Both the position numbers and the translations under genes were made by a program. DNA of 64,000 nt from the NCBI RefSeq assembly GCF_907165205.1, contig NC_058193.1:32191521-32255520 (forward strand). The letters run 5' to 3'. This DNA is from Coccinella septempunctata (lineage: Eukaryota; Arthropoda; Insecta; Coleoptera; Coccinellidae). The notes beneath the pieces were generated by a model that saw nothing but the letters and a program-made list of their open reading frames with translations, was not told the DNA's origin and made no database searches. Numbering within the stretch: the stretch's first letter is position 1; each line of letters starts with the position of its first letter. Below, one piece after another: positions 1 to 11,800 of the stretch.

Positions 1-224
1 GGGTCATTTTTTAGCTAAACGATAATAGGAGTTTTGTTCAGCGCTTTATTGAGACCTAGATTGAGACAGCTTAGTACCGTTACACTAAAACCGATGCCCT
101 TTGTGATATAACATAATGTTTTGCAATAATTTCTTCTTCAAAACGAGAGCAATGTAACTGAATTCAAAATGATAGTTTCGAAAGTCTTTTCGGATGTAGG
201 TATATTTGTTTTTGTTTTGTCTTC

Positions 225-274
225 GAGAGAAGACTTACTTTTTGCAATTGAATCAAATTTTCAGTATTTCTGTA
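225..274. repeat. Short dispersed repeat, partner at 9627-9676
   Basis: About 50 bp reading gagagaagacttacttttt and onward matches 9627-9676 in the same orientation with only a few substitutions. Beside the second copy, at about 9597-9614, stands a sequence resembling a Tc1-like terminal repeat (acactactcaaaaattga). Both are probably relics of one non-autonomous DNA element. No terminal repeat is visible beside this copy. Confidence 0.5.
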
Positions 275-1186
275 AGGGGTTTTCTTAATCCAACAGTTTG
301 GAGATGATAACAAGGCATTTTTTTTTAATATCCCCCTTCCTGTACCTCTAATGGTTTCTGTACTCATTATGAAAGTTTTAGATAATGAAATTCTATACAA
401 TTTTTGTCTGAAGTAAACATACTCTTAACCGTTTTCGAATTAGAGGCCTATAAGGGCGAGGAGCTTAGCCACACATGCGAAAGGCCAAGGTCAATGTAGA
501 AACCCAGTATAATGTACATTCATCGCCATATATATCTCGAAAACGTTCAAACGTAGAAAAAATTGCTTCGGACAAATTTAGTAGAAAATGTTATGCTCTA
601 CAACTTTTATAATGAATGCGAAAACAATTTGAAACCAAGGAAAGGAGATAATTGAAAAAGACTGATTTTTGTGACCTTTCCGGCCAGTTTTCATTGTTTC
701 GGCTTGCTGAAACTGTCAAATTATACTTTCAGTAACTGTTGAATCATTAGCTTCAAAATAAGAAAAAAGCCACCGCACTCGAGAATGTACACGTGACCTT
801 TTTTTTGCAAGTTTGACGCCCTCCCACACATTTTCGTCAGGATTAAATTGTCAAAATAAGAGAATATATACTTTTCAACGTGTAATTAACCACATATATC
901 TTAATTTTACACGCTCGAGTTTGTACAATGATCGTTTTTTTTTTACTATTCTGACAGGCTGTCCTAGACAATTCCCCCTATATACAGGTCGAATTTTTGA
1001 TACAGGTACTCTACAGGGTTCAAGGTATCTCCCCTTATATTAATCTGACACGCTCGAGTAATTCCCGAATTTCTATAATTTTATTTATTTATAATTATAA
1101 TTATCAATTTTCACGAAACTTTGACTGTTGGAAAGGGTAATTTCCATGGAAGACTTCAGAATACAAAAAGTGAATTAAACAACAGG

Positions 1187-1285
1187 AGAGTAGAGCAGAT
1201 CGGAGTGGGGTTGAGTAGAATAGAGTAGAGTTCAGTAGAGTTGAGTGGAGTAAAACAAACCAGAGTAGAGGAGTGAAGTAAAGTA
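1187..1285. repeat. Degenerate GAGTA/GTAGA simple repeat
   Basis: Roughly 100 bp of imperfect pentamer-like units (gagta, gtaga, gttga variants) forms a purine-rich low-complexity tract on the plus strand. It gives a spurious minus-strand open frame rich in Leu, Ser and Thr. Confidence 0.7.
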
Positions 1286-1304
1286 AATTAACTAAAATGA
1301 AATG

Positions 1305-1346
1305 GTTTCGGAATTGCCCGAGTGACATCATCAGGTTTTTATTGAC
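1305..1346 (-). ncRNA. Degenerate hammerhead-like motif
   Basis: Read on the minus strand there is a GTC trinucleotide followed by AATAAAAAC, then the core CTGATGA, and 18 nt later CGAAAC, the spacing seen in hammerhead ribozymes of Penelope-like retroelements. The segment between the two core boxes does not form a convincing stem II, so this is at best a decayed copy or a chance match. A second CTGATGA lies just upstream on the same strand near 1405. Confidence 0.2.
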
Positions 1347-2504
1347 GAGTCCGCCCAACCCAAACGCCAATTTTCACCTAATCAAACGGCAATTTGGTCG
1401 TCTTCATCAGGGCTTTTTATAGAGCGCTTTAACATAACAGAAAAGGGCAGGCAACACAGTCATCCGATCTGGCGTTGCATTCGAAACGAGACTGTGACGT
1501 CTGGTTCCATCCACACCGGAAGCTGACACCGCTCCGGTCGGGCTTTTTACTGTTTCCTGCACTTTTTTACTCTTTGTTTGGAGCCTGAATATCGCCACGA
1601 TTCGACGCTTCCCATTAGTTACAATAAGCAATTAATTCAGAGTGCATGATACAGAAATGGGAATTGAAAAGCTAAAGCTCTACATCCGTTTGGAGTTTCC
1701 ATGAATATTTGCATATATATTATCATGCAAGGTGTGTTATCATCATTAGAGATGCACTTACGAAGATGGCTGTCCTGAGCCTAGTATACAGGGAGTCCCT
1801 GCACTCAGGTGTGAATAGAGTATATGAAGACGAGTCAGGATTATTTGTTTTTTCCTACGACAATTGGTACTCATACATTTAGTTTTTTTTACCAATATCA
1901 GTAGTGACATACATATTTCCAATACCTTCCTCATAAGTCTTCTGGACCGCCACTGAACTGACGGACTGGCAGTCCAGTAGAATAAGCATTCAATTATGAA
2001 AAAATTGCGACCGAAGAATTTATTGCTTTTTTTATTATAATATTTATAGCAACACTCTTACCAAGAACATATTTTTTCAATTGATTTGATCTCTTCTATT
2101 CTGTTGCTATTTCGTTACTAGAATATAGTGAACCATTGTGTGAAATTTGCCACGTCTTTTCGACCTTGTGGTAGTCTGAGATATATGCATTTGATTACAC
2201 ATGACTCACATGCTCTAAAATATTTTTTAGAAATTCTCAGTCCTACCTAGAATACTTATATTGAGATCTGAAGCCTCTCCATCAATAATTTCTTCAGTTT
2301 TTTATAATTTGTCCAAACTAACCCTACTGACCTATGACTTGATGGTCAGAAACTTTTTTGGTTAAAGATATCGCTGAAATTCCTCCATTTATGTATACAA
2401 GGTGAGCCTTCAACTCGTGCAAATATTTTGAGGTAGAAAGAATCACTTTTTCCCTTTACCATTTTTTTCCGAATCGACCTTTTTGAAAGATATAGGCTGT
2501 TGAA

Positions 2505-2805
2505 CCCACGTCTTCCAGTTTTCTCATTATGACCATTAAGTACCATAAAAATACCAAAAATTCAAAGAACCCAACTCTTGGAACTAAGTTGGCCGCATCT
2601 GATGAATATTTGAACGTTTTTCAAAATAAAAGTATTCCACATATTTTTTCGTATAATGTGCCGTTTTCGAGTAATTTGATGTTCAAAAAGTAAAAAGTAT
2701 CTGTGAAAAATTATGCTGAATGCAACCCTGTTTAAGAGATCCACAGATGTGTAGTTATTCAAGGTAATTTTGTTTTTCCAGGGGTGGCATAGCTCATTAT
2801 GAAAA
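2505..2805. repeat. Dispersed repeat, long copy
   Basis: The two ends (2505-2580 and 2766-2805) match 55136-55282 in the same order and orientation. About 150-165 bp of the middle is missing from the second copy. Shared blocks include accaaaaattcaaa near the left end and tttttccaggggtggca near the right. No coding capacity or clear terminal inverted repeat was seen, so this is probably a non-autonomous element. Confidence 0.6.
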
Positions 2806-5800
2806 CTTAGAATGGATATATATTTTAATCAGGGCCGAATCGAAAAAAATGGTATAGGAAAAATGTGTTTCTTTCAACCTCAAGAATCAACTGTTAGAAT
2901 ATTTGTACGAGTCAAAGACTCACCCTGTATATTTCCCAAAAATGTAATTTTTTCCCTAAAGCCCCTAGCATAGAGGTGTATGTTTATTTCAAGAATGTGT
3001 ACAGATAAATCCATACACGACTTGCTATCACAAAACAGAGCAAAAATTCACGAGACCCAATGAAAGAAGTAAACCGAAAATAACATAAAATATTGTTACC
3101 TAACTCAAAACAAAAATGTACCTATAGTCAAGGAAGTTAATATTCATTTCTCATACAACAAGTAAACTTTAAATTACACCTGCGGTGTTGGACACCGTAA
3201 CAGAGTTTGTTTTCTTTAATCGCACCCAATATCAACAAATACATATTTGATGGAATCAAATTCAATCAGCATGTTAACTAACCGCATCGCTGAGTTTATA
3301 AGTTTTATTTTTAACCGCTTTTAATGAAAGCAGCGTGTTCATTTCAATAAACCGAATAAACCAATCGTTGAGTTGCAATCAATATTTTCCCGATGGAAAT
3401 TGATGGACATATTTATTGAAAACGGAATTGGTAATTAGACCTTGAATACAGGGTGCGGTGATAAATCGTATTTTATTGTTACCCTTTTGCTTTTGAATGT
3501 TCGTTTATGATTATCAAAACATTGGACTGCTTTTTGTTTTGATTATCAAATTAGGGGAGGTTTCGGAGATAATAATAGAAAACTATTCTTGAAAGCCCAT
3601 GCCTGAGGGGCTGTAAATCACCTTGTAAATTTTTTCGAGCCCTATTTCTCTATTTGCAGCTTGCAAAACAATGATGCTCTCATTCAGGTACATTATTCAT
3701 AATTTCTTTGTTCGACATCTGCTTTGTTTATGCACAAAATTATCGGAAATCAGATTTCTTTGAATTATTCCATACATTGTCGTTCTTTATTTCCATAGAG
3801 TTCAATAGTTGATTATATCTTTCCATTATTTCCAATAATCAACCGAAATTCACACTCAGTAAAGAGGAGGCATATTCACGTGAACCTCAGAGAGGGAATA
3901 ATAATTCGTAGATATATGATGATGGAAAAAATACTTTAGTTCGTGTGCGGTTAATCTAAAAAAATTCGCAGACCAACGGAAAGATAAATTAGGAGGATGC
4001 TGACCTCGAGATCCATTCTGGGAATCCGTTGGATTCATGTTGTTATCAATAAAAAAGTCTAGTTATACTGGACGAATTTCCTAATGAAACTGAGGGACGG
4101 TTGCTTTGAATATTGCAGTTGTTTTCTCCATCATTTATCTTCACTTTTTCATATCTCGTTTCACCGATCATCGTCTTCTAGGTAATTAGCGAAAAGATAA
4201 TTCGAATTTCTCAGAATGCTGACAATTTTTAAGGGTCATTTTCGAAAAATCACAGTGTCTTTCGGACCAACTGTAGAATGATCCGAAAAACTGCAGAAGA
4301 CTTGAAAACTCTTCGGGAATTCAATACAAAAATCCAGTTTTCAATGATTTAAACCATCATAACCACTCCTCATCCCTATTCAAAATCAAGTGAAATTGAA
4401 GGGTCCACATTTTCATTTAAAAGTAGAAAAATCGAGGTGTTAAGTTTTCGTTGGACCACCCTGTATGTACATCTCCATTTAGAATCCATGAAGAATCGTT
4501 TTTTTGTAAGATGAAGATAAAATTTACATGTGAATTCAAGTAAATTTGCCAGTGTATTAGCGACAAGCATCTCTGAGATTTTTCGAGATTATAAAGAAAG
4601 ATTGACGCTGTACCTGAGGCGAGCGTGCTTCTGCACCTGGTCTATCGGCAGCTGTTAGTCAAGATGTTAGGATGTAAACTACCTGGAAGTAGTTGAGAGC
4701 AAAATGTGGTAAGCAGAAGAGAACATCCTCAACGGTTTGCATGCCTTTTCGAGAGATCGAAGAAAAAGGTTCATCATTTCGCGAAGGAATGGTCCTTCTT
4801 ATCTGTTTCTTATTCGGAAGATATCTGAGATTTTTGAAGGTTTTCAATTTTTTTTTTTAATGTTTTTAACTACAAGGTTTATTGGTGAATGTTTTCCACT
4901 TTATGTAACGAACAAAATCGTTTCACCATGCCTCCGAACTGTGGGATATCACAAGCTCAACAGTTTTTTCTTCCATTCAAGCTAATTGATAAAATATCAG
5001 GTTTCGCGCTGACCTAGTCACTAATTTACACATTCAAGTTAATGGCATGCCATTTCCTTTGGTACGTGAAAGTAATTCGATTGACCAGAAGAGTTATCGT
5101 GAAATACCGTGTAGAAAACAATCAGTATCACTTTAAAATAAGGTTAAGTGTAGTCGTTAGTATGAGGGTGAAAAATAGCACAACTGACAATCTAAAATAC
5201 CTAAGCACTACTGCAAAATACACTCCTGCGTTGAAACACCCATATTTTGTTTTCATATTGTTTTTGCCACACCCAAAAATCCAAAAATACCTGTCATGGG
5301 GATTGAAAGAATTCTTGTTGTGATAACCCTCGAAGATTTTTTTTTCTCCGGCTATAATAGAAGAGAGAATTATCATTATTCTTGTATTTGTTGATGCTTT
5401 ATAAACGAGTTTATGAATTACATGATTTTCATTAGGATCTGTTATCTGACCCCTTCATCTTCTTTCTAGTAAACATAATGTACTTCAGTTTTCAGAAAAA
5501 ATCGAGGAAAAAATATAGATTGAATGTGACGTTTCAGGGTCTCCTCCAACAAACAAGAGATTTAAATATTCGGAATTATTCGCTTTGAAGCCTCTGACTC
5601 TGATATTCTTCCGAGTATTCTTCTCATAATTAATAAAAATGCTTGATACTACATAATATTAGGTATTATGCGCTGTACTGAATCAATTGCCCTAATAATT
5701 ATTATTCTCGAACAATACAGACAGCGTATGCTCGTGAGTAAAATTTTATACCAACAATACAGAAAGTCACATGATTTGTTTAGCTGAATGATACACAAGA

Positions 5801-8112
5801 ACAAAATCTTTTGTTCAGCGATCCTAATCTTTCTGTATGCCCCCATGACTAGATATTACCTGCATCGAGTATTTTGTAGTACCAGTACAACTACTAAATT
5901 ATATAAGGTACAAACAAATAATTATCTTGATGAAATCAATGGTATGAATATTTATATTCAACAAAGCAACCGATTCGTTGATACCAAATAAATTAAAAAT
6001 ATCTATGAATAGATTCAAAGAACATAACATAATATTCAACTGTTAGGAAGAATAGTATGGCATAGTAGGACACCTATTAATTAACATTTAGCACTGATTT
6101 TTTTAAGGGATGTTGTGCATTCTTTGCCAACCCCAGATTGCGAAGGTTAGGTTGCTTGAAACAGAATAATTCCAGGAGGGACCTATGGCATACCACGTGC
6201 CATTGGTTCTAGCAAAAAAATTTTAAATTCTGTTAATTTTAACATTTTTATGTCCGCAAAAATTTCCATCATTCTTTGTGCTGCAATTTGCATATCAACA
6301 TGAATAAAAACAAGAGGAAGTGAAGTGAAACATATCGTGATAAAAGACTTGAAAATATTATTGCAATTTTCTGTTATCATTTTCTCAATTTAAAACTTCT
6401 TTATTCATTGCCGCCCGTTCAAGTTCAGCTGTATGACCCTTTTGTTGAAACTCAGCGTTTTTTTATCAGGTCCATTAGACATGATCCTTGAGACATATAC
6501 AGCATTTTTTTGCGTTCGAAATTGGCAAAGGACTAGGCAATTTAACGCTTTTGCATTTCAGCTTCCAGCGCAGCTGGCTGTCTGCAACTTTATTTCCACT
6601 GGAGCTAAAAATAATCTGGGGGCATATTCCTTATCGTTCATTTTACACGTCTCAAGAACACTGTTTTCATTGTTTCCTGAAACTCGAAGCTGGTATCTTG
6701 TACCTTTAGAATTGGACACTTCAAATGAAGAAATAGGTCTAGATATATTGATCAAATAGCTTCAAATAGCCACTATTAACGCTGCATAATGAAAACACAT
6801 CAGGCAAATAATATTGGCCTCATAAAAATGATTTCGAATATGAATTTTCCGATTCACCCACTTGCCTTCATGGTTTTCAACCATATTCAATTCGCCCCAT
6901 AGTAGTTTCATAAATCTTAATATCTACAATCATTTTTGGTGATAAATTTCAATTCAAAAAAATATAAATACATACACATAGAAACTGAAGAGGGAGGAAC
7001 AATGCCTCTACTTTCATTTTTATAAATGGAATCTATTATTTTTGTAAATGGAATCTATTCATTCCAACAGTGACTTGGTTTGATATTATTGAATGAATTG
7101 ATTGCGTGAAATTATTGGCCAATACAAATGTGGTGGTGTTAATAGTAATCTTAACAGTTTGCACAGAAATGATAAACATTTAAAAGTAATGAACCATATC
7201 CTGTATCCATACGTTTCAAATTAAAACAGAGCGTTCAAGGTTTTCAATTGATTTTTATGCAAACAGTTACTGCACTGGAAATGATAATTTTAAGAGTCAA
7301 AATTCATTTACGAACGGTATGAATGTTAATTTAAATAGTAACGAAATTCAACAAGGAATAGATGATTATTTGGGAAAAATGCGAAATTACGTTTACTAGC
7401 ATTTAGAAGAGTAACAGTTCAAAATACCTCTTTATGGCTGTATTTTATTCAGGTATAGCATATTTTGAACAAATTCCTTTGTATAAAACATTTGGTATAC
7501 TTAAATATTATGAACTTCGTCCTGCTGTATCAGAACAAGGCAGGTATAATATTTTTCCCAGAATTTTCATATTGTAACAATTACAAATCAATTCATAAAA
7601 ACACAAATAAGCAAGAAACAAACTTTTAATCAACCTTATTGAATGCTTCACTTTTATGTTTGCCAATGTGTTAAAAACATTTAGATATTACTCTTAGCTG
7701 AATTTGTACAAAATTCTGTTGACCTTTTGCAATCACTGTGAATCATAGGCTCCAATTACAAAAATTGGAGAAATGATTCAGTGGAATAATTGATATAGGT
7801 AGTGCAGGTTGGGTGACTTCTGAAATGAGTCACTCAATCAATTTTTCAATAGGACAGGTAAACTTCAAGATTTCCCAGGCAATGTTGATGCGAACCAGAA
7901 TAAGATGAATTTCCAGAAAGGTATACCAAAATAAAACGTATACAAGTTCAACTTGTTCTAATACCAGGCCTGTTTGTCACACTTCCAAGAAATGAAAAAA
8001 GAAGTTCACTGTGCCCCTTCTCCTCAAAAGGTATTGGTTTATTCTGAATTAAAATTTTTCGCTGAACGAATGCTGCAGTGAATAAGACATGCAATTCCTT
8101 TTGGGGCCTTAC

Positions 8113-8200
8113 CTCCATTTAGATACGATTGAATATCCTCATTATAAACACTAGACACAAACAATAAAAGAAGAAATAGTTCACTTTTAAACCAATCCAT
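8113..8200 (-). CDS. Putative signal-peptide first exon, rest not found
   Basis: ATG at 8200-8198 opens a 29-codon frame, MDWFKSELFLLLLFVSS and onward, with a typical secretory signal peptide: charged start, Leu/Phe-rich core, small residues before the mature part. It runs into a good donor (AG/GTAAGG) in phase 1 at 8113. It reads away from Iml1, so it would be the 5' coding exon of a secreted or membrane protein whose other exons lie to the left, inside or beyond the window. No downstream exon could be assigned, so neither family nor function can be given. A chance open frame is possible. Confidence 0.35.
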
Positions 8201-8886
8201 TGTTTAATCCTCTGGTCCTAACTCATTTTCAATAAACTTAACTGAAAACAAACGCGACGTCTAACGACTCGTCCGTTTTTTTACGTTTTTCATAATATTT
8301 ATCATATATTTTCGTAGTTCTTTCGACCTAGTTGACAAACATCAAAACATCTGGCCTTTCTATTCTAACTTCGCTCAACAAACATCTATCTTCGAGTTTC
8401 GGGCGCACTCGGTTAACGAAATCACGATTCACAGAGCGGTGAAATGACATCAACCAGAGACAACCTGTCTCTGTCATAAACCTTCTATGTCCTAAAAGGG
8501 CAGGTTCCATTTCGTTTTATGAAGGAAAATGGATCAAGAAATTATTTCATCAAATCAAATCTTTCATCAAAGAGGATCTTTGCCAATATGTCGGGACGTT
8601 CATAGGTCTCATTTAAACACATTTCCAAAGCATAGTTTAAGTTTTAGAACCTAACGTTTTTGCTCATCTCATAGTCTAGTCTATGGTTAATCTAGTCTCT
8701 TCTTTTTGATTCCGATAAACGTGGTGGAAAGGATGAAAAAAAAAATTATTAAACAGACAAAATATTTCTTAATTCTTAAGCTACAGATAGGAGGAGTTCT
8801 CATCAATATTCCAACTCCTATAAATTATCACAATTCTATTGAGAATTTAAATTTGTTAGAAAAAGATAAATTATTATGAAACAACA
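8201..8886. other. Spacer, no gene seen
   Basis: This lies between the lone signal-peptide exon and the end of Iml1. It presumably contains the 3' untranslated region of Iml1 on the minus strand and 5' sequence of the signal-peptide exon. No coding exon or RNA gene was recognised. Confidence 0.5.
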
Positions 8887-11800
8887 TCAAAGTGAGATAT
8901 TTTTCGCAGAAGCTGCCACTTTTACTTCCCAACATTCATCCAAAAATGCTTGCAGTCTATTGTCTACGTTCGAACAGAACTCCCTGAAATCCTTCAGCAT
9001 CCTTGTAAGATAATTATTATCAACAGCCTGGTTTGAGCGCCATCTCTTACTAACCATATGGTTCCAGGACCATAGGTACCCCAACTAAAAAAGGAATTAT
9101 AAACTGCAGCTCAAATTTTCTCATTTGCTTTGCAATTGACAATGACAATGACATTTTATTATCCTAATCCTTGACAGGTGAGGTTAGGATGTAGGATATA
9201 CTCACTTTTCTAGAGTTATCATAGTCGTCTTTATTCTTTCCGCTCACATGTCTCGTGATGTACGCCTCATGGGGACTGGGTACTATATCTGCATGTACGG
9301 AATATCTACCACTGGCTCTACCTTTGCTCATGGAGGTAACTCTGCTCCTAGATCTGGTCGATGTACACGAGAACAAAACAAAAACTGCCCCTGTGCAATG
9401 CACGTAGTGATGCTCTCTGGATGATGAACTACTAGAATTGGTGGTTTCAGAATGGCAATTCAAGAAACCGAACCGTTGCACAATAGCTTCTTGGAAAAGG
9501 AATAATCGTTCTGCGGCTGTATCTTCTGGAAAATCTGTTACATCCAATTAGCATTACATTTCTGATCTCTTATAGGACATGTATTGAAATCTAAAGTACA
9601 CTACTCAAAAATTGAAATGGATATTCAAGAGAAAACTTACTTTTTGCATTTGAATCAAATTTTTAGTATTGCTGTATATACCATGTGAAGAGTTGAGTAT
9701 TACAGTCACACACAAAATATGGTCCTCACGACAATTAATGGTTTAATTTGAAAAAATTACAAGAATTTTTCTAGTAGCTATATGATATTGTGGTTACTAA
9801 GTGCTATAATGGTCTCTTGCAACTCATGGGGCTTTTTTCCTTCATACATTAATATTTTACGCAAATTATCCACTTCGATATTTGAGCAATGTATTCTATT
9901 TGGCGATTCGCATTGATAACCTCACCTTTAAAGAGCTGATCGTCTTTCTGAAGACAGTTTGTATTTAATGGAATATATATAGGCCCTCTCAACGGATCAG
10001 ATTTGTCAGAATAAGGGAGCGCCAATGGATCATGAGGAATAGGTATCATTTGTAGACCACAACTCTGAGCTTTACGATTCCAACTATTCAACTGGAAGAA
10101 AACGACAACACTGTTAGAAACGCTGACCTCCACTAGAAAATGGTTCCAGAATAACATCCACTACATTATCCTGCTACATACTTCAAAGATAAAATGATTT
10201 AATAAATGTCCGTCCCTAATGAACACTGTAACTTCTGATAGAAAATAGTGAAATTTTGAACGTTCGTAAATAGTTCAAATTCGCCCAATGGTTCAGGAGT
10301 TATTTTGCCGCCAGCAAGACTGATAAATACTCACAAGTTCTGCTATGATAGAACCGGAAGATGTCAACCATTCTATTATGAATTCATATGCTTGATCAGG
10401 CCTGAAGACAGTTTGATACTTAACATGCCCCCATTCAACTCTATCACTTTTATTCGACACGTCAGTTTCCAATCTCATCCTTCTGAAGAGTGGGCCTAAA
10501 ACGAATAACCAAACTGAAAAACATACAAGATAGCTGGGAATGCAAATGAGAATTTTAAAAGCTCTCTGAACCCATTCTTGATATGGGCTCAAAGATTATT
10601 TGCGACTCATTTCAAGTCTAGGACAATTTACTAGAAGTACTCCATTGGGTTCAAACTGTCGTTCTGAAATACGCATGACGTCCAAATCTGGACCTCCTGT
10701 ATATGAACCTTACGCAAAACATATTCGTGTTATCTTGATTTTTTTTTTAAGGAATCGGAGGAAATGGAAAAAAAACTTCATTAGATAAAACAAAAAAATA
10801 TATATAAATAAACAGATGAGTAATATCGAAATGAGAGCTTACTCGTTATGGCAACACACAAGAATTCACCTCAGTATAAAAAGTTCTAGAACGATTATTC
10901 ACTTTGCGATTGCATAATTATATATTTCTCTAAAGATCACCCTCTGCTGGCTTCATCTCCACATCTTCATCGAGAGACGGTAACTTAGAACGTGGTGTTT
11001 GTTCTCCCGAAACGATTGTAGTTGTAGTCGAATCCGACGATGATCCTTGCCCGTCAGAGCTCCCTTTCCTTCTTTTCGGTATTGTAACAATTAAAACGCC
11101 GTCCTTCAAGAGCTGCATGCGCATCCTGGAAACATCACAATCCTCGGGAATTATCTCCCTCTTGGAGAAGTGCCTGACTACAACACCCTGCTTGTCGCCT
11201 AAATGTTCCTGTTCCCCTTGCAGAACAAGGGTATTGCCATCTTTAACCGTGAGGAAAACATTCTCGGGTTCGAATTGCTTGAAGTCGGAACAGAAACTTC
11301 TCGAACTTCTGGGCAGTTCCATGTGATCCAACGAGTCGATGCTCGATATCGAGGACCTCCAAGAATTTTTCATTGATACTGAAGTACTGTCGGACTGCTG
11401 AGAGGCAGTTTCACCCGAATCTGTTTCATTTTTCTCCTGTTTGTAAGCATCGGCGAATACTCTGTCCACTAGTTCCAAGGTGAGCATGTTTGAATACATT
11501 TTTGTCGCTCGAATTTTTGTAACAACGTTATCATAAGTGCTCTGTTGAGGACTAAACGTATATGCACTGCCGATTGCGCACTTCAAATGATCGACTGCGC
11601 AAGAACATTCTTTTTCGTGAATCTTGATGACTTAGAATTATTCCAGATCATCAAAACCGCCCAAAACCCCCCCCAAACATTAAGTGGAATTTTTAAATTC
11701 CACCTAGATAAGTCAGTACGACTGATTGACTACATGAGCTTACAAATGAGAGTAAACAGCCTGATGAAAGTCTAGAATTCAAGAGAAATCTCACCTTTTA

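Larger units (their letters stand above)
1..8112. other. Gene-poor, repeat-rich flank
   Basis: No stretch here combines a convincing protein with sensible splice sites. The open frames are short, AT-driven and without recognisable motifs. It holds a GAGTA-type degenerate simple repeat (1187-1285), a hammerhead-like motif on the minus strand (1305-1346), one copy of a dispersed repeat (2505-2805), and a 50-bp segment (225-274) that recurs at 9627-9676. It may be intron or 3' region of the gene whose signal-peptide exon lies at 8113-8200, but no second exon was recognised. Confidence 0.5.

Noticed and set aside
1104..1370. 88-codon minus-strand frame rich in Leu, Ser and Thr
   Set aside because: It is produced by the GAGTA-type simple repeat.
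3856..4038. 60-codon minus-strand frame beginning MNPTDSQNGSRGQH
   Set aside because: The first 35 codons look somewhat protein-like and the start context is fair, but the rest is AT noise, there is no good donor and no neighbour to join. Not enough to call a gene.
6433..6759. 108-codon plus-strand frame and an overlapping 65-codon minus-strand frame
   Set aside because: Both strands are open over the same stretch with no family match. A join of the minus-strand version to the exon at 8113 was tried and gave either a wrong phase or an early stop.
11500..11640. Upstream extension of the small heat-shock frame from a TTG near 11586
   Set aside because: Animal genes rarely start at TTG, and an ATG at 11499 with the domain intact is available. 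The open extension is noted in the gene entry.
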